Positions 1 to 9,308 are shown, counted from the first letter of the stretch. The stretch is 64,000 nt of DNA from Clostridiales bacterium (GCA_012839295.1 DUNO01000033.1:62001-126000); one strand, 5' to 3'. A program made the numbers and translations. Notes: generated from the letters alone by a model not told the origin.

Positions 1-972
1 AGGGAAGCGCTGCCTGCCTTCCATCGCTACCTTAAAGCGAAAGCAAGGCTGCTGGGACATGAGCATGGCCTTCCCTGGTTTGATTTATTTGCACCTCTGG
101 GCGAAAGCAGCAGGAGGTTTACGGTGGAGGAGGCAAAGGATTATTTGATCGGACATTTCCGTGGATTTACACAGGATCTGGCTGATATGGTGGAGGAAGC
201 CTTCGACCATGCCTGGATTGACTTCTACCCCAGAAAGGGTAAGGTTGGCGGAGCCTTTTGTGAGAATATGCCCTTTGTAAAGCAAAGCCTGATCTTAACG
301 AATTTTGAGGGCTCCTTAAGCGATGTGGTGACCCTTGCCCATGAGCTGGGGCATGCATACCACGGACTGAACATCCAGGAGCACCAGCCCCTCAATGTGG
401 ATTACAGCATGCCTGTTGCGGAGACGGCGTCTACCTTTAATGAAGCCTTGATTATGGAAGCAATCATTGGGGAAGCCAGGGGCAAGGAAAGGATGGCCCT
501 GATTGAAAGCCAGCTGCAGGACCTGACACAGATCATCTGCGATATCTATTCCAGATATTTGTTTGAAACCCAGGTTTTTGAGAAGGGCAAAACAGGCTTC
601 TTATTTGCCGATGAATTAAAGGAAATGATGCTCCAGGCGCAAAAGGAAGCTTACGGGGATGGACTGGACCAGGATTATCTGCACCCCTATATGTGGGTTG
701 TCAAGGGACACTATTACTCTGAAAGCCATAATTTTTATAATTTCCCATATGCCTTTGGCGGTTTGTTCGCCAGGGGGCTTTATGAAAAATACAAGGAAGA
801 GGGGGCAGAATTTGTTCCTAAATATAAGGCGCTGCTGAATGCAACTACGGTTATGAGTGTAGAGGATGCGGCACGCCAGGCGGAGATCGACATTGAGGAT
901 CCGCAGTTCTGGAGAAATAGCTTGAAGTCGGTTGAGAAAATGATTGATGAATTCATCGGCTTGGCAAAATAA
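1..972 (+). CDS. pepF: Oligoendopeptidase F-like M3 metallopeptidase (5' end outside window)
   Basis: The reading frame is open from base 1, so this is the last 323 residues of a protein that normally has about 600. It is a cytoplasmic zinc peptidase of family M3 that trims short oligopeptides. The zinc site is visible as HELGH at bases 340-354, inside LAHELGHAYHG, with the downstream acidic helix (VAETASTFNE) that supplies the third zinc ligand. The C-terminal part has the pepF-type features FFNFPYAFG-like and GLY. The upstream partner genes are not visible. The family is certain; the exact peptide specificity is not. Confidence 0.9.
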   Translation, partial: REALPAFHRYLKAKARLLGHEHGLPWFDLFAPLGESSRRFTVEEAKDYLIGHFRGFTQDLADMVEEAFDHAWIDFYPRKGKVGGAFCENMPFVKQSLILTNFEGSLSDVVTLAHELGHAYHGLNIQEHQPLNVDYSMPVAETASTFNEALIMEAIIGEARGKERMALIESQLQDLTQIICDIYSRYLFETQVFEKGKTGFLFADELKEMMLQAQKEAYGDGLDQDYLHPYMWVVKGHYYSESHNFYNFPYAFGGLFARGLYEKYKEEGAEFVPKYKALLNATTVMSVEDAARQAEIDIEDPQFWRNSLKSVEKMIDEFIGLAK

Positions 973-992
973 GGCAGAAGGTGCGAAAAGAA

Positions 993-1092
993 GGGCTGTT
1001 GCAAAATAAAAGGAACATACTGTATGTTGTAGGTGTTAGAATGCTGTTCTACGATATATAGCGTGGAAAAATTCTTTTGCAGCAGGCCTTTT
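993..1092 (+). terminator. Long-loop inverted repeat after pepF, likely terminator
   Basis: The arm at 994-1006 (GGCTGTTGCAAAA) pairs with 1075-1088 (TTTTGCAGCAGGCC) with one bulge, followed by TTTTCTGTTTT. The arms are separated by about 70 nt, so it may be a terminator, or a small structured element lying between pepF and trkA. The 11-mer GGGCTGTTGCA of the left arm recurs at 53017-53027 in another intergenic hairpin. Confidence 0.45.
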
Positions 1093-1173
1093 CTGTTTTA
1101 AATTGTAATGACGAGCCATCCGCGATAATTGTCGGAAAGGTCTAAAAAAACCAGTAGCATTTTTTAATTGGTG

Positions 1174-1182
1174 TGCTATAAT
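1174..1182 (+). promoter_or_regulatory. Extended -10 promoter for trkA-trkH, with hairpin leader
   Basis: TGCTATAAT at 1174-1182 is an extended -10 (TGnTATAAT); no clear -35 is seen. The leader of about 100 nt to the ATG carries two small hairpins, ATAGG/CCTAT at 1195-1209 and ACGGAA/TTCCGT at 1225-1241. It does not match the c-di-AMP (ydaO) riboswitch features I know. Confidence 0.45.
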
Positions 1183-1287
1183 GTTAGCTATCGGATAGGC
1201 AGCACCTATTCTACTTACCCGTGGACGGAACATGATTCCGTTCTATCAATAAGCTATCATATAATGCAAAGGAGTATTATAAGCACC

Positions 1288-2643
1288 ATGAAAATTATTA
1301 TTATAGGCTGCGGCAAGGTAGGATCTGCCTTGGCAGAGCAGCTTGACCGCGAGGGGCATGACATTGTTGCCGTTGATAACAAGCCCGCTGCAATCCATCA
1401 CGTTACAGACACCCTTGATGTTATGGGGGTTATTGGTAACGGTGCCAGCTATAAGGTACTATTAGAGGCTGGTATTGAAGAGACTGATATTTTAATTTCT
1501 GTAACAAATTCAGACGAATTAAACATACTGTGCTGCCTGATAGCCAAAAAAGCCGGCAAGTGCCATACCATCGCACGGGTCAGAAGCCCCCAGTATAATG
1601 ACGAGATTGATTTCATCAGGGAAGAGCTTGGAATTTCCATGACAATTAATCCGGAACTGGAATCTGCCTTGGAGCTGTCCCGTTTAATCCGCTTGCCTTC
1701 AGCAATTAAAATAGAAACATTTGCAAAGGGAAAGGTGGAATTGCTGAAATGCCAGATACCTGAGAATTCCATTCTGGACAATATGCAGATCAAGAATATT
1801 TCTGCGAAAACACACTGTAAGGTGCTGGTATGTGCGGTGGAGCGCAAAGAGGAGGTACATATCCCTTCCGGTGATTTTATACTCCGTTCCCAGGATAAGA
1901 TTTCAGTCATCATTCCGCAAAAGAACGGTCCTGAGTTTTTCTACAGGATCGGGCTTCCCACATCCCATATCAAGGATATTATGATTTTGGGCGGTGGCGT
2001 GATAGCCAGCTATATCGGCAGACGTTTTGCCGGAACCGATGTCAAGGTTAAAATTATTGAGCAAAGCCGGGAGCGCTGTGAAGAGCTCAGCGTCCAGCTG
2101 CCGGACAGCCTGATCATCCATGCAAATGGTGCCGACCAGAATGTATTAATCGAGGAGGGGCTGGAAACCACGGATGCCTTTGCTTCTTTAACGAACCTTG
2201 ATGAGGAGAATATCCTTTTGTCCCTTTATGCGCAAAAAAAATGCAAGGGGAAAATATTTACCAAAATCACCCGGCTTACCTTTGATGATATTATCCAGGA
2301 GATGAACCTGGGGGTTATCCTTAATCCAAAGCTGATAACCGCCGACCGTATTATCCAGTATGTCCGGGCAAAACAAAACTCTTTAGGCAGTAATGTGGAA
2401 ACCCTGTATAAGCTGGTGGGCGACAAGGTGGAGGCCATGGAATTCAGTGTTAAGAATAAGGCCTTCTATGTCGGAGTTGCGTTGGCGCAGTTGAATATAA
2501 AGGGGAATACCCTGGTTGGCTGTATTAACCGCAAGGGCAGAATCATCATACCCAATGGACAGGATACGATTCAATTAGGGGATACCGTAATTATAGTAAC
2601 TACCTCGTTTGCTCTGGATGATTTGAGCGAAATTTTCGAGTGA
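1288..2643 (+). CDS. trkA: TrkA, NAD-binding regulatory subunit of Trk potassium uptake
   Basis: The 451-residue peripheral membrane protein binds NAD(H) and gates the TrkH potassium channel-transporter. Two RCK repeats are present. The first opens at residue 1 with MKIIIIGCGKVGSALAEQL, the second near residue 230 with MILGGGVIASYIGRRF; each is a Rossmann nucleotide site followed by a TrkA_C-like domain. The size matches E. coli TrkA. The start is ATG 1288, with AAAGGAG at 1268-1274 upstream; an in-frame GTG at 1168 would add 40 residues overlapping the promoter and is unlikely. trkH follows after 10 bases, so the two are co-transcribed. Confidence 0.95.
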   Translation: MKIIIIGCGKVGSALAEQLDREGHDIVAVDNKPAAIHHVTDTLDVMGVIGNGASYKVLLEAGIEETDILISVTNSDELNILCCLIAKKAGKCHTIARVRSPQYNDEIDFIREELGISMTINPELESALELSRLIRLPSAIKIETFAKGKVELLKCQIPENSILDNMQIKNISAKTHCKVLVCAVERKEEVHIPSGDFILRSQDKISVIIPQKNGPEFFYRIGLPTSHIKDIMILGGGVIASYIGRRFAGTDVKVKIIEQSRERCEELSVQLPDSLIIHANGADQNVLIEEGLETTDAFASLTNLDEENILLSLYAQKKCKGKIFTKITRLTFDDIIQEMNLGVILNPKLITADRIIQYVRAKQNSLGSNVETLYKLVGDKVEAMEFSVKNKAFYVGVALAQLNIKGNTLVGCINRKGRIIIPNGQDTIQLGDTVIIVTTSFALDDLSEIFE

Positions 2644-2653
2644 AGGAGCCGTT

Positions 2654-4090
2654 ATGAATAAATCTATTATATTGTACGTAATCGGCTGGATACTAACCCT
2701 GGAAGCCATCCTCATGGTTCTTCCCTATATCGTTTCCCTGATTTACCGGGAGCAAAGCGGCATTGCGTTCCTGGTCACCCTGGTTCCCTGCCTCATCCTG
2801 GGGCTTTTCCTGGTTATGCGCAAGCCCAAAAGCCATGTGTTTTTTGCAAAGGAGGGCTTTATCAGTGTTGCGTTGGGCTGGCTTGTCCTCAGTATCACGG
2901 GTGCCATGCCCTTTTACATTAGTGGGGAGATCCCCAACTACATTGATGCATTGTTTGAAGTAATCTCCGGCTTTACAACCACAGGCTCAAGTATTTTAAG
3001 TGATGTGGAGGCGTTATCCTACTGTATGCTATTCTGGCGCAGCTTCACCCACTGGATTGGGGGGATGGGGATTCTGGTCTTTATCCTTGCCATTTTGCCC
3101 AGCTTTGGTGGAGAGGCTATCCACTTCATGCGTGCAGAAAGCCCGGGTCCCTCCGTCGAGAAATTTGCACCCCGGATGAGGGCAACCGCTGCCATGCTCT
3201 ACTTGATCTACTTTGTTATGACTGTCATCCAGGTGGTATTGCTGCTTCTGGGCGGCATGCCACTGTTCGATGCCCTGACCATCACCTTTGGCTCAGCCGG
3301 CACCGGAGGCTTTGCCATAAAGAACTCAAGCTGTGCCGATTATACCCCTTACCAGCAGAATGTGATCACTATTTTCATGTTTTTGTTCGGGGTTAATTTT
3401 AATATTTATTATTTGATCCTGCTTAAAAAGTTTAAGGCAGCCATAAAAAGTGAAGAAGTGCGGGCTTATGCCTTGATTGTTTTGGGGGCAATTGTCCTAA
3501 TTGCCTTTAATCTGGGAGGCTTTAAGAATTTCTTTTCTTCCATTCACCATGCAGCCTTCCAGGTATCCTCCATTATCACCACGACCGGATATGCCACCGT
3601 GGATTTCAACCATTGGCCGACCTTTTCCAAGACCATTCTTGTGTGGCTGATGTTCATCGGTGCCTGCGCCGGCAGCACGGGAGGGGGAATGAAGGTGTCG
3701 CGGATTGTCATCCTGTTTAAGACGATCCGCAAGGAGCTGTCCTTCCTGGTCCATAAGCGGAGTGTTAAGATCATCAAATTTGACGGTAAAATTATTGAGC
3801 ATGAGACCCTGCGCTCTATTAATGTATTTTTTATAACCTACATTATGATTTTTGCAGCCTCCGTTTTACTTGTGTCATTGGATGATTTTGATTTTACCAG
3901 CAGCTTTACCGCTGTGGCAGCAACACTCAATAATGTGGGGCCGGGACTGGAGGAGGTTGGGCCCATCGGGAATTTTGGGCGCTTTTCCTATCCATCCAAG
4001 CTGGTCATGATATTTGACATGCTGTGCGGACGCCTTGAGATCTTTCCCATGCTGCTGCTTTTTAGTCCAAAGAATTGGAGAAAACTATAA
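2654..4090 (+). CDS. trkH: TrkH family potassium uptake transmembrane subunit
   Basis: The 478-residue integral membrane protein forms the potassium pathway, driven by ion gradients and controlled by TrkA. Many hydrophobic segments are seen, with the four-fold repeated pore loops of the SKT superfamily: FTTTGSS, GSAGTGGFAI, STTTGYAT-like (SSIITTTGYATVDF) and NNVGPGLEEVG, each containing the filter glycine. The C-terminal GRLEIFPMLLLF is typical of TrkH. The start ATG 2654 has AAGGAG at 2643-2648, overlapping the trkA stop codon. It forms a transcription unit with trkA. Confidence 0.95.
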   Translation: MNKSIILYVIGWILTLEAILMVLPYIVSLIYREQSGIAFLVTLVPCLILGLFLVMRKPKSHVFFAKEGFISVALGWLVLSITGAMPFYISGEIPNYIDALFEVISGFTTTGSSILSDVEALSYCMLFWRSFTHWIGGMGILVFILAILPSFGGEAIHFMRAESPGPSVEKFAPRMRATAAMLYLIYFVMTVIQVVLLLLGGMPLFDALTITFGSAGTGGFAIKNSSCADYTPYQQNVITIFMFLFGVNFNIYYLILLKKFKAAIKSEEVRAYALIVLGAIVLIAFNLGGFKNFFSSIHHAAFQVSSIITTTGYATVDFNHWPTFSKTILVWLMFIGACAGSTGGGMKVSRIVILFKTIRKELSFLVHKRSVKIIKFDGKIIEHETLRSINVFFITYIMIFAASVLLVSLDDFDFTSSFTAVAATLNNVGPGLEEVGPIGNFGRFSYPSKLVMIFDMLCGRLEIFPMLLLFSPKNWRKL

Positions 4091-4105
4091 GAATAGCTGG
4101 ACTTG

Positions 4106-4134
4106 TTGGGCAGGGCAGATTATGCCCTGCCCAA
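4106..4134. terminator. 12-bp perfect hairpin between convergent trkH and araC-type gene
   Basis: TTGGGCAGGGCA at 4106-4117 pairs perfectly with 4123-4134 around a 5-nt loop. There is no U-tract on either strand, but its place between two convergent genes suggests a transcription end or mRNA 3'-end stabiliser for both. Confidence 0.6.
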
Positions 4135-4153
4135 TGGATGCTTACACTAATTA

Positions 4154-4978
4154 TTATTGGAAATGGATCATGTTTTTTCTGAATTGCCGTGGGGATACCC
4201 CCATATGCTTCATGAAAAGACGGGAAAAAGAAGAAAGCTCTTTAAATCCACAGGAGAGGGCTATCTCAGTGATTGTCAGTTTTGTATCATAAAGCATATT
4301 AACAGCCACATGCAGCCGGTATTGTATCAAATATTGCTGGGGAGAGATTTTTTCCTTTTCCATAAAAATCTTATATAAATAAGTCCGGTCTATTCCGATA
4401 AAATTAGCGACATCATTAATACGGATATCATAGCTGTAATTATGTTGGATATAGGAACAGGCTTCTTTATAAAATACTTCCCTAGGGATAAAATTTTCAG
4501 CAGCTTCCTTTTTTATCATATATGAAAAAATATTATAAAAAGAACCAAGCAAAGCAGCCTCATTATAATGGTTCTCATTAAATAAATCCACAAGTTCTAA
4601 AATTCTATGATTGCGCTCCTCTTCCCCGATACCATCCATAAATCTACTTTCCGCAATATATACCAAATTATTCTTATGCATATTACACATTTCTAACAGG
4701 GGATCAACCTCCGATCCGCCAACCGCCACCCAGGCATATTCCCACGGACACTTCTCATCAGCAATATAATAGGTAGACTCATTTGGGCAGATTAAAAAAG
4801 CGTCACCCCGCTTAAGATGGTATATCCTACCCCGCGCATGATACTGCCCCTTTCCATTTAAAATAAAATGAACCAAATAATGAGGACGTATCGCTGGCCC
4901 ATAGAAATGACCACTTTGACATTTCTCCTTCCCACAATAATAAATATTTATAGATTTTAAATTAAACCTACCTTCCAT
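4154..4978 (-). CDS. AraC-family transcriptional regulator of the adjacent alpha-galactosidase
   Basis: A 274-residue regulator with an N-terminal cupin-like sugar-binding domain (about residues 20-150, with HYLVHFILNGKGQYHARG) and a C-terminal double helix-turn-helix (about 175-270: INDVANFIGIDRTYLYKIF and ITEIALSCGFKELSSFSRLF). The layout is that of RafR/MsmR-type activators of galactoside genes. It is divergent from the GH4 gene and shares a short intergenic region with it, so it probably controls that gene. I chose ATG 4978, preceded by GAAGGG; in-frame upstream starts at 5017 (ATG) and 5044 (GTG) lack a good ribosome site. The ligand is not known from sequence. Confidence 0.85.
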   Translation of the reverse strand: MEGRFNLKSINIYYCGKEKCQSGHFYGPAIRPHYLVHFILNGKGQYHARGRIYHLKRGDAFLICPNESTYYIADEKCPWEYAWVAVGGSEVDPLLEMCNMHKNNLVYIAESRFMDGIGEEERNHRILELVDLFNENHYNEAALLGSFYNIFSYMIKKEAAENFIPREVFYKEACSYIQHNYSYDIRINDVANFIGIDRTYLYKIFMEKEKISPQQYLIQYRLHVAVNMLYDTKLTITEIALSCGFKELSSFSRLFMKHMGVSPRQFRKNMIHFQ

Positions 4979-5045
4979 AAACAGACCAAGCCCTTCAAAA
5001 AAATAAACCGTCAACATAATGTAAAATCCAAAGAAACAAATCACA

Positions 5046-5074
5046 TTGATATAACCTATACAGGATTATATAAT
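5046..5074 (+). promoter_or_regulatory. Consensus promoter for the GH4 gene
   Basis: TTGATA at 5046-5051 and TATAAT at 5069-5074 are separated by exactly 17 bases and lie 39 bases before the ATG. The surrounding 5045-5112 region is AT-rich and must also hold the regulator's own promoter and the AraC-type operator. Confidence 0.75.
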
Positions 5075-5112
5075 AAACTCAAAAACAAAACAATAACCAA
5101 GGAGGAGAAAAA

Positions 5113-6432
5113 ATGTTGAAAATAGCTTTTCTAGGAGCTGGAAGCACTATATTTGCAAGAAATGTACTTGGAGATTGTATGTGCACCCCAGCCTTATGTG
5201 AGAGTGAAATTGCGCTGTACGATATTGATAAGAAACGTCTGGAAGAATCCTATATTATCCTGGATGCAATCAATAAAAACACAAATTTGGGACGGGCTAA
5301 AATTAAGACTTTCTTAGGCGTGGAGAACAGGAAGGCTGCGCTCCGTGACGCTAATTTCGTAGTAAATGCAATTCAAGTCGGGGGATATGATCCTTGTACA
5401 ATTACAGATTTTGAGATCCCTAAAAAATACGGCCTGAAACAAACAATAGCTGATACAATGGGAATCGGAGGTATTATGAGGGCACTTCGTACTATTCCGG
5501 TTATGGCGGAGTTTGCGAAGGATATGGAGGAAGTGTGTCCAAATGCATGGTTTTTAAATTATACGAATCCTATGGCGATGTTAACAGGATATATGCAAAG
5601 ATATACAAAGGTTAAAACGGTTGGGCTTTGCCACAGTGTTCAGGTATGCTCTGAAGGCCTGTTAACAATGCTGGGCATGGAAGATAAATTGGAAGGAAGA
5701 CAAGAGCTTATTGCAGGCATCAACCATATGGCCTGGCTTTTGGAAATTAAAGACAAAGACGGCAATGATTTATATCCTGAAATCAAAAAACGTGCCTTGA
5801 TGAAAAATGAAACCCCCCATAAGGATATGGTCCGCTTGGAATACGTTAAGTATTTGGGATATTATTGTACGGAGTCCAGTGAACATAATGCGGAATACAA
5901 TCCATTCTTTATTAAAGCTAAGTATCCGGAATTGATTGAGCGGTTTCAGATTCCGTTAGATGAATATCCCCGGAGATGCATTAAACAAATTAAGGGTTGG
6001 GAGGAAGAAAAAGAGAGCATCCTTAGGGATGGGAAAATAACACATGAACGCTCCCATGAATATGCATCTTATATAATGGAAGCAATAGTTACGGGAAAAC
6101 CGTATAAAATCGGCGGCAATGTCTTGAATACAGGCTTGATCGAAAACCTTCCCAGTGATGCATGTGTTGAGGTTCCATGCCTGGTTGACAGAAGCGGTAT
6201 ACAGCCTTGCCATGTTGGTAAGCTTCCAATACAGCTGGCAGCTATGAACCAGTCAAACATTAGCACACAGCTTTTGACTATCGAAGCTGCCGTTACAAAG
6301 AATAGGGATTATATTTATCAGGCGGCCATGATGGATCCTCATACAGGAGCAGAATTATCCATTGATGATATTAAAGCGATGGTTGATGAGATGATTGAAG
6401 CCCATGGAGACTATATGAAGGATTTCCGCTAA
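5113..6432 (+). CDS. melA: Glycoside hydrolase family 4, alpha-galactosidase (MelA-like)
   Basis: The 439-residue cytoplasmic enzyme is an NAD- and Mn-dependent GH4 glycosidase that hydrolyses alpha-galactosides such as melibiose by an oxidation-elimination mechanism. The NAD site is at the N-terminus (KIAFLGAGSTIFARN). NYTNPMAM and the metal-site motif GLCHSVQ follow; CHS is the form typical of alpha-galactosidases, whereas alpha-glucosidases have CHD and 6-phospho-glycosidases CN(V/P). AAGGAGG precedes ATG 5113. No transporter gene is adjacent. The family is secure; substrate is inferred from the CHS motif and regulator type. Confidence 0.88.
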   Translation: MLKIAFLGAGSTIFARNVLGDCMCTPALCESEIALYDIDKKRLEESYIILDAINKNTNLGRAKIKTFLGVENRKAALRDANFVVNAIQVGGYDPCTITDFEIPKKYGLKQTIADTMGIGGIMRALRTIPVMAEFAKDMEEVCPNAWFLNYTNPMAMLTGYMQRYTKVKTVGLCHSVQVCSEGLLTMLGMEDKLEGRQELIAGINHMAWLLEIKDKDGNDLYPEIKKRALMKNETPHKDMVRLEYVKYLGYYCTESSEHNAEYNPFFIKAKYPELIERFQIPLDEYPRRCIKQIKGWEEEKESILRDGKITHERSHEYASYIMEAIVTGKPYKIGGNVLNTGLIENLPSDACVEVPCLVDRSGIQPCHVGKLPIQLAAMNQSNISTQLLTIEAAVTKNRDYIYQAAMMDPHTGAELSIDDIKAMVDEMIEAHGDYMKDFR

Positions 6433-6630
6433 TCCCCGGGTTTGCTCCAAAGTCATATTATGGCGAAATTTGAAAAATGAGGCAAGAAAAATCCACATAA
6501 ATTCAATAAACCGTGAGACACTAAAAACAAGCCTTATTAATAACATTAACAAATGAAAAGCAAAACATGCATTATAATATGGTTTGGGAACGTGTCTTAG
6601 CGATGCATTTTAAGAAAGGGTGTGGAGAGA

Positions 6631-6843
6631 ATGAGCTTAATAGATAATGAACACCAATTACCGGTAGGATTGGGAATGAAATTGGCACTGGATATGAGTG
6701 CAATGACGAATTTTGTAAGACTTTCGGATGATAAAAAGAAGCAATTAGTTGGTTATATTGAAGGTTCAACAACAGGGGATGAGGCTCGAAACCGCGTCAA
6801 TGAGGTGGTTTCCAATCTGCATAAGGGGGACACATACCGCTAA
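6631..6843 (+). CDS. Small soluble protein of unknown function (70 aa)
   Basis: I do not recognise this protein. It is soluble and mixed-charge, with MSLIDNEHQLPVGLG followed by a likely helix (KLALDMSAMTNFVRL) and a second helix ending in VSNLHKGDTYR. The start is ATG 6631, with AAAGGG and TGGAG just upstream; an in-frame GTG at 6622 is less likely because it overlaps the ribosome site. A strong terminator follows directly, supporting a real transcribed gene. It stands alone between the GH4 gene and degV. Confidence 0.65.
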   Translation: MSLIDNEHQLPVGLGMKLALDMSAMTNFVRLSDDKKKQLVGYIEGSTTGDEARNRVNEVVSNLHKGDTYR

Positions 6844-6890
6844 CCGGCAAGATGAATCTGCAGGCAGCTTCAGCTTCAATTGTCATAAAT

Positions 6891-6944
6891 AAAAGCTTGA
6901 TCACACTATGTATAGCAAAGATAACCTGGTGATCAAGCTTTTTT
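6891..6944. terminator. Bidirectional intrinsic terminator
   Basis: AAAAGCTTGATCAC (6891-6904) pairs with 6929-6942 and is followed by T residues; the left side starts with A residues. It can end both the small gene at 6631 and degV arriving from the other strand. Confidence 0.85.
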
Positions 6945-7006
6945 AATTATTCTTAATTTAATTCCCTTAATTTAATTCATAAGCAAATTCTTGATGAATC
7001 CGCTTA

Positions 7007-7876
7007 CTATCTTTTGCTTCCCATAAAGAATAACGCCACGGTACCGGGGCCGGAATGTGCTCCGATGGTTGGGCTTACATAATTAATTAAGAAGTTCTGG
7101 ATACCAAAGCGCTCCTTAACCTGGTCAGCGACATATTGGGCATCCTCGATACAGTCCCCATGGCTTATGAAAACAATATCATTGGTGCCGGAGTAATCCT
7201 TGATCCTCTCGCCCATGAGGTCAACCAGATTTAATAAGGCTTTTTTTCTGCCCCTGACATTGTTCAGGGGGATCAGGCGTCCTTCATTGTCAACATGGAG
7301 AACCGGCTTTACATTAATCAGGGTGCCGATAATGGCAGTGGCCTTGGAAACACGGCCGCCCCGGTGTAAATGATGTAAATCGTCAACCGTAAACATATGG
7401 CACAGGCTTAATTTGTTATTCTCAAGCCAGTCCGCAGTTTCCTCCATGCTCTTGCCGCCCTCCTTGAGCATAACGGCTTTATGCACCAAAAGTCCCTCGC
7501 CAAGGGAGGCACAAAGGGAATCAACTACGATGATTTTAGCATCCGGCCGTTCGTCACAAAGTTCCCTGGCAACAGTAGCAGCAACAGAGCAGCTTCCGCT
7601 TAATGCGGAGGAAAAACCGATATGCAGGATATCGTAGCCCTCATCAAGGAGGCCGGTAAATACCTTCCGCGCCAGGTCAGGATTTACAGCCATTGTTGTA
7701 GGCATTGCCCCTCCCCGCATGATATCATAAAAGTTCTTTGGAGCCAGTACATTCCCTTCCCCGTATACTGTCCCATTCATACTGTAATATAAGGGGAGGA
7801 TGCCGATATTGTGCTGTTTGATATAGTCCTCCGGTAAATCACTTGTCGTATCGGTAGTAATGATATATTTGTCCAT
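7007..7876 (-). CDS. DegV family fatty-acid-binding protein
   Basis: A 289-residue cytoplasmic protein of the DegV (FakB-like) family, which binds a fatty acid and in partnership with a FakA kinase presents it for phosphorylation. It starts MDKYIITTDTTSDLP, the typical first strand with the TTSDL motif, and has FSSALSGS with conserved serines, the D-S pair (VVDSLCASLGEG), HLHRGGRVSK and the C-terminal IGAHSGPGTVALFFMG. The length is normal. The ribosome site is AAAGGAT. No fakA-like gene is next to it here. Confidence 0.9.
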   Translation of the reverse strand: MDKYIITTDTTSDLPEDYIKQHNIGILPLYYSMNGTVYGEGNVLAPKNFYDIMRGGAMPTTMAVNPDLARKVFTGLLDEGYDILHIGFSSALSGSCSVAATVARELCDERPDAKIIVVDSLCASLGEGLLVHKAVMLKEGGKSMEETADWLENNKLSLCHMFTVDDLHHLHRGGRVSKATAIIGTLINVKPVLHVDNEGRLIPLNNVRGRKKALLNLVDLMGERIKDYSGTNDIVFISHGDCIEDAQYVADQVKERFGIQNFLINYVSPTIGAHSGPGTVALFFMGSKR

Positions 7877-8106
7877 TGCGATTACACCAATCCTTTCTTA
7901 TGGAAATTTGGGAAAAATGATCCCAGATAATAAATCAAGTAGTTTTCATTACGATATCATATATTATATCATACGATACATAGCTGTTACAATATTACTT
8001 TCTAAAAATATAATTTTGGTTAAGCTAATTTACTAAGTGAAGGATGCCTCAAATGCCAGGCATCCTCTATTTAGTTAGTTTGACACAAATTACGTGGCAT
8101 AAAAAG
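7877..8106. other. Intergenic region between divergent degV and GT2-GtrA genes
   Basis: The stretch is AT-rich near degV, with overlapping ATATC/GATAT palindromes at about 7952-7975. A 9-bp hairpin AGGATGCCT / AGGCATCCT lies at 8041-8066, followed by a T-rich run, and a TTGACA at 8080-8085 has no matching -10. No small gene is evident. Confidence 0.4.
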
Positions 8107-8135
8107 TTGAAAAACAGGGATTTATGTAGTATATT
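8107..8135 (+). promoter_or_regulatory. Promoter of the GT2-GtrA gene
   Basis: TTGAAA (8107-8112), a 17-base spacer and TATATT (8130-8135). The leader then carries the hairpin ATAGGAAG/CTTCCTAT at 8151-8175, which resembles elements at 45856-45884 and 46465. Confidence 0.6.
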
Positions 8136-8210
8136 ATAACTACTACGATGATAGGAAGTAGTAGTTGCTTCCTATATAAGGAACTCCCTAAAAAACAAGT
8201 AAGGATTATT

Positions 8211-9308
8211 ATGAATAAACGAAAAAGTGAAAACATTATCCTGATTCCATCCCTTGAGCCGGATTCCAGGCTTTTAACTTATGTGCAGGAGTTACAGGAG
8301 CATGGACTGACTGATATTATCATAGTGGATGACGGCTCCGGTGAGAAGTACCGGTGGATTTTCCAAAAGCTTGGAGAAAATGGCTGTGTGGTGCTGCGGC
8401 ATGAGGAGAATAAAGGGAAGGGCTGTGCGCTCAAGACCGGTTTTCAATATATACAGAGGAACTTTGATCATTTTACCTGTGTTGTGACTGCGGATTCGGA
8501 TGGACAGCATGCCTCGGAGGATGTATACCGGCTTGCAAAAGAAGCAGAAAAGCATCCCGGGGCACTGGTTCTCGGCGTCCGGGATTTTACGGCTCCGGGA
8601 ATTCCGCCCAAGTCCTTGTTTGGCAACCGGTTTTCCTCTCTTACCTTTGCCGCATTGTATGGCAAGCGCCTTCCTGATACGCAGACAGGGCTTCGCGCCT
8701 TTGGGCCGCAGCTGCTGGCATTCCTGCTGGAGGTTTCCGGCTCCAGGTTCGAGTATGAGCTTCAGATGCTGATTTCCTGTGTGCAGTCGGGCATCCCCAT
8801 TCTCACGCTGCCGATCAGGATTATCTATGAAAATGGAAATGCGGGAACGCATTTTAAGCCTATCCGGGACAGTATCCGGGTTATAAAAATACTAGTGTCC
8901 AACTTTATTAAGTTTTCCATCTCTTCGATTGCCAGTGCGGCAGTTGATCTGGGGATAGCTTGGTTTTTGCTGGATTTTTTCCGGTCCTTTCTGCCGCAGC
9001 AGGAATTTTTAAGGATCCTGTTGGCTACCGTTACCGCGCGGATTCTTTCGATTGCAGTCAATTATCTGTTGAATAAGCATTTTGTGTTCCGGGGGAAGGA
9101 AGCGGGCAGTCGGAGCCTGTGGCGCTACCTGCTGCTATGTATGGTGATTATACTGCTTTCCAGCACCGGAGTATATCTGCTCCACACGGTTCTCTTAATC
9201 AATGAGAAAAGTGGGAAGCTCATCTGTGACACCCTGCTCTTTTTGTTAAGCTATCAGGCGCAGCAGAGGTGGGTATTTAAAAAAGGAGGAGTGAATTCTG
9301 GTACATAA
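8211..9308 (+). CDS. Bifunctional glycosyltransferase family 2 / GtrA-like membrane protein
   Basis: A 365-residue fusion. Residues about 1-225 form a GT2 dolichol-phosphate-sugar-synthase-like glycosyltransferase, with IIIVDDGSGE, the metal-binding DSDGQH and the DTQTGLRAF motif. The C-terminal 120 residues are a GtrA domain with four membrane helices, the type that flips lipid-linked sugars or anchors the transferase in cell-envelope glycan modification. I start at ATG 8211 with AAGGATT upstream; an in-frame ATG at 8148 would add 21 residues without a ribosome site. The acceptor glycan is unknown. Confidence 0.88.
   Translation: MNKRKSENIILIPSLEPDSRLLTYVQELQEHGLTDIIIVDDGSGEKYRWIFQKLGENGCVVLRHEENKGKGCALKTGFQYIQRNFDHFTCVVTADSDGQHASEDVYRLAKEAEKHPGALVLGVRDFTAPGIPPKSLFGNRFSSLTFAALYGKRLPDTQTGLRAFGPQLLAFLLEVSGSRFEYELQMLISCVQSGIPILTLPIRIIYENGNAGTHFKPIRDSIRVIKILVSNFIKFSISSIASAAVDLGIAWFLLDFFRSFLPQQEFLRILLATVTARILSIAVNYLLNKHFVFRGKEAGSRSLWRYLLLCMVIILLSSTGVYLLHTVLLINEKSGKLICDTLLFLLSYQAQQRWVFKKGGVNSGT

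Noticed and set aside
994-1088. Insertion-sequence ends, since CTGTTGCAAA resembles IS6-family termini
   Set aside because: Only about 95 bases separate the arms, with no transposase or target duplication; the GGGCTGTTGCA word recurs in another plain hairpin.
1183-1287. c-di-AMP riboswitch controlling trkA-trkH
   Set aside because: The leader is short and only two small hairpins are seen; the conserved ydaO blocks are absent.
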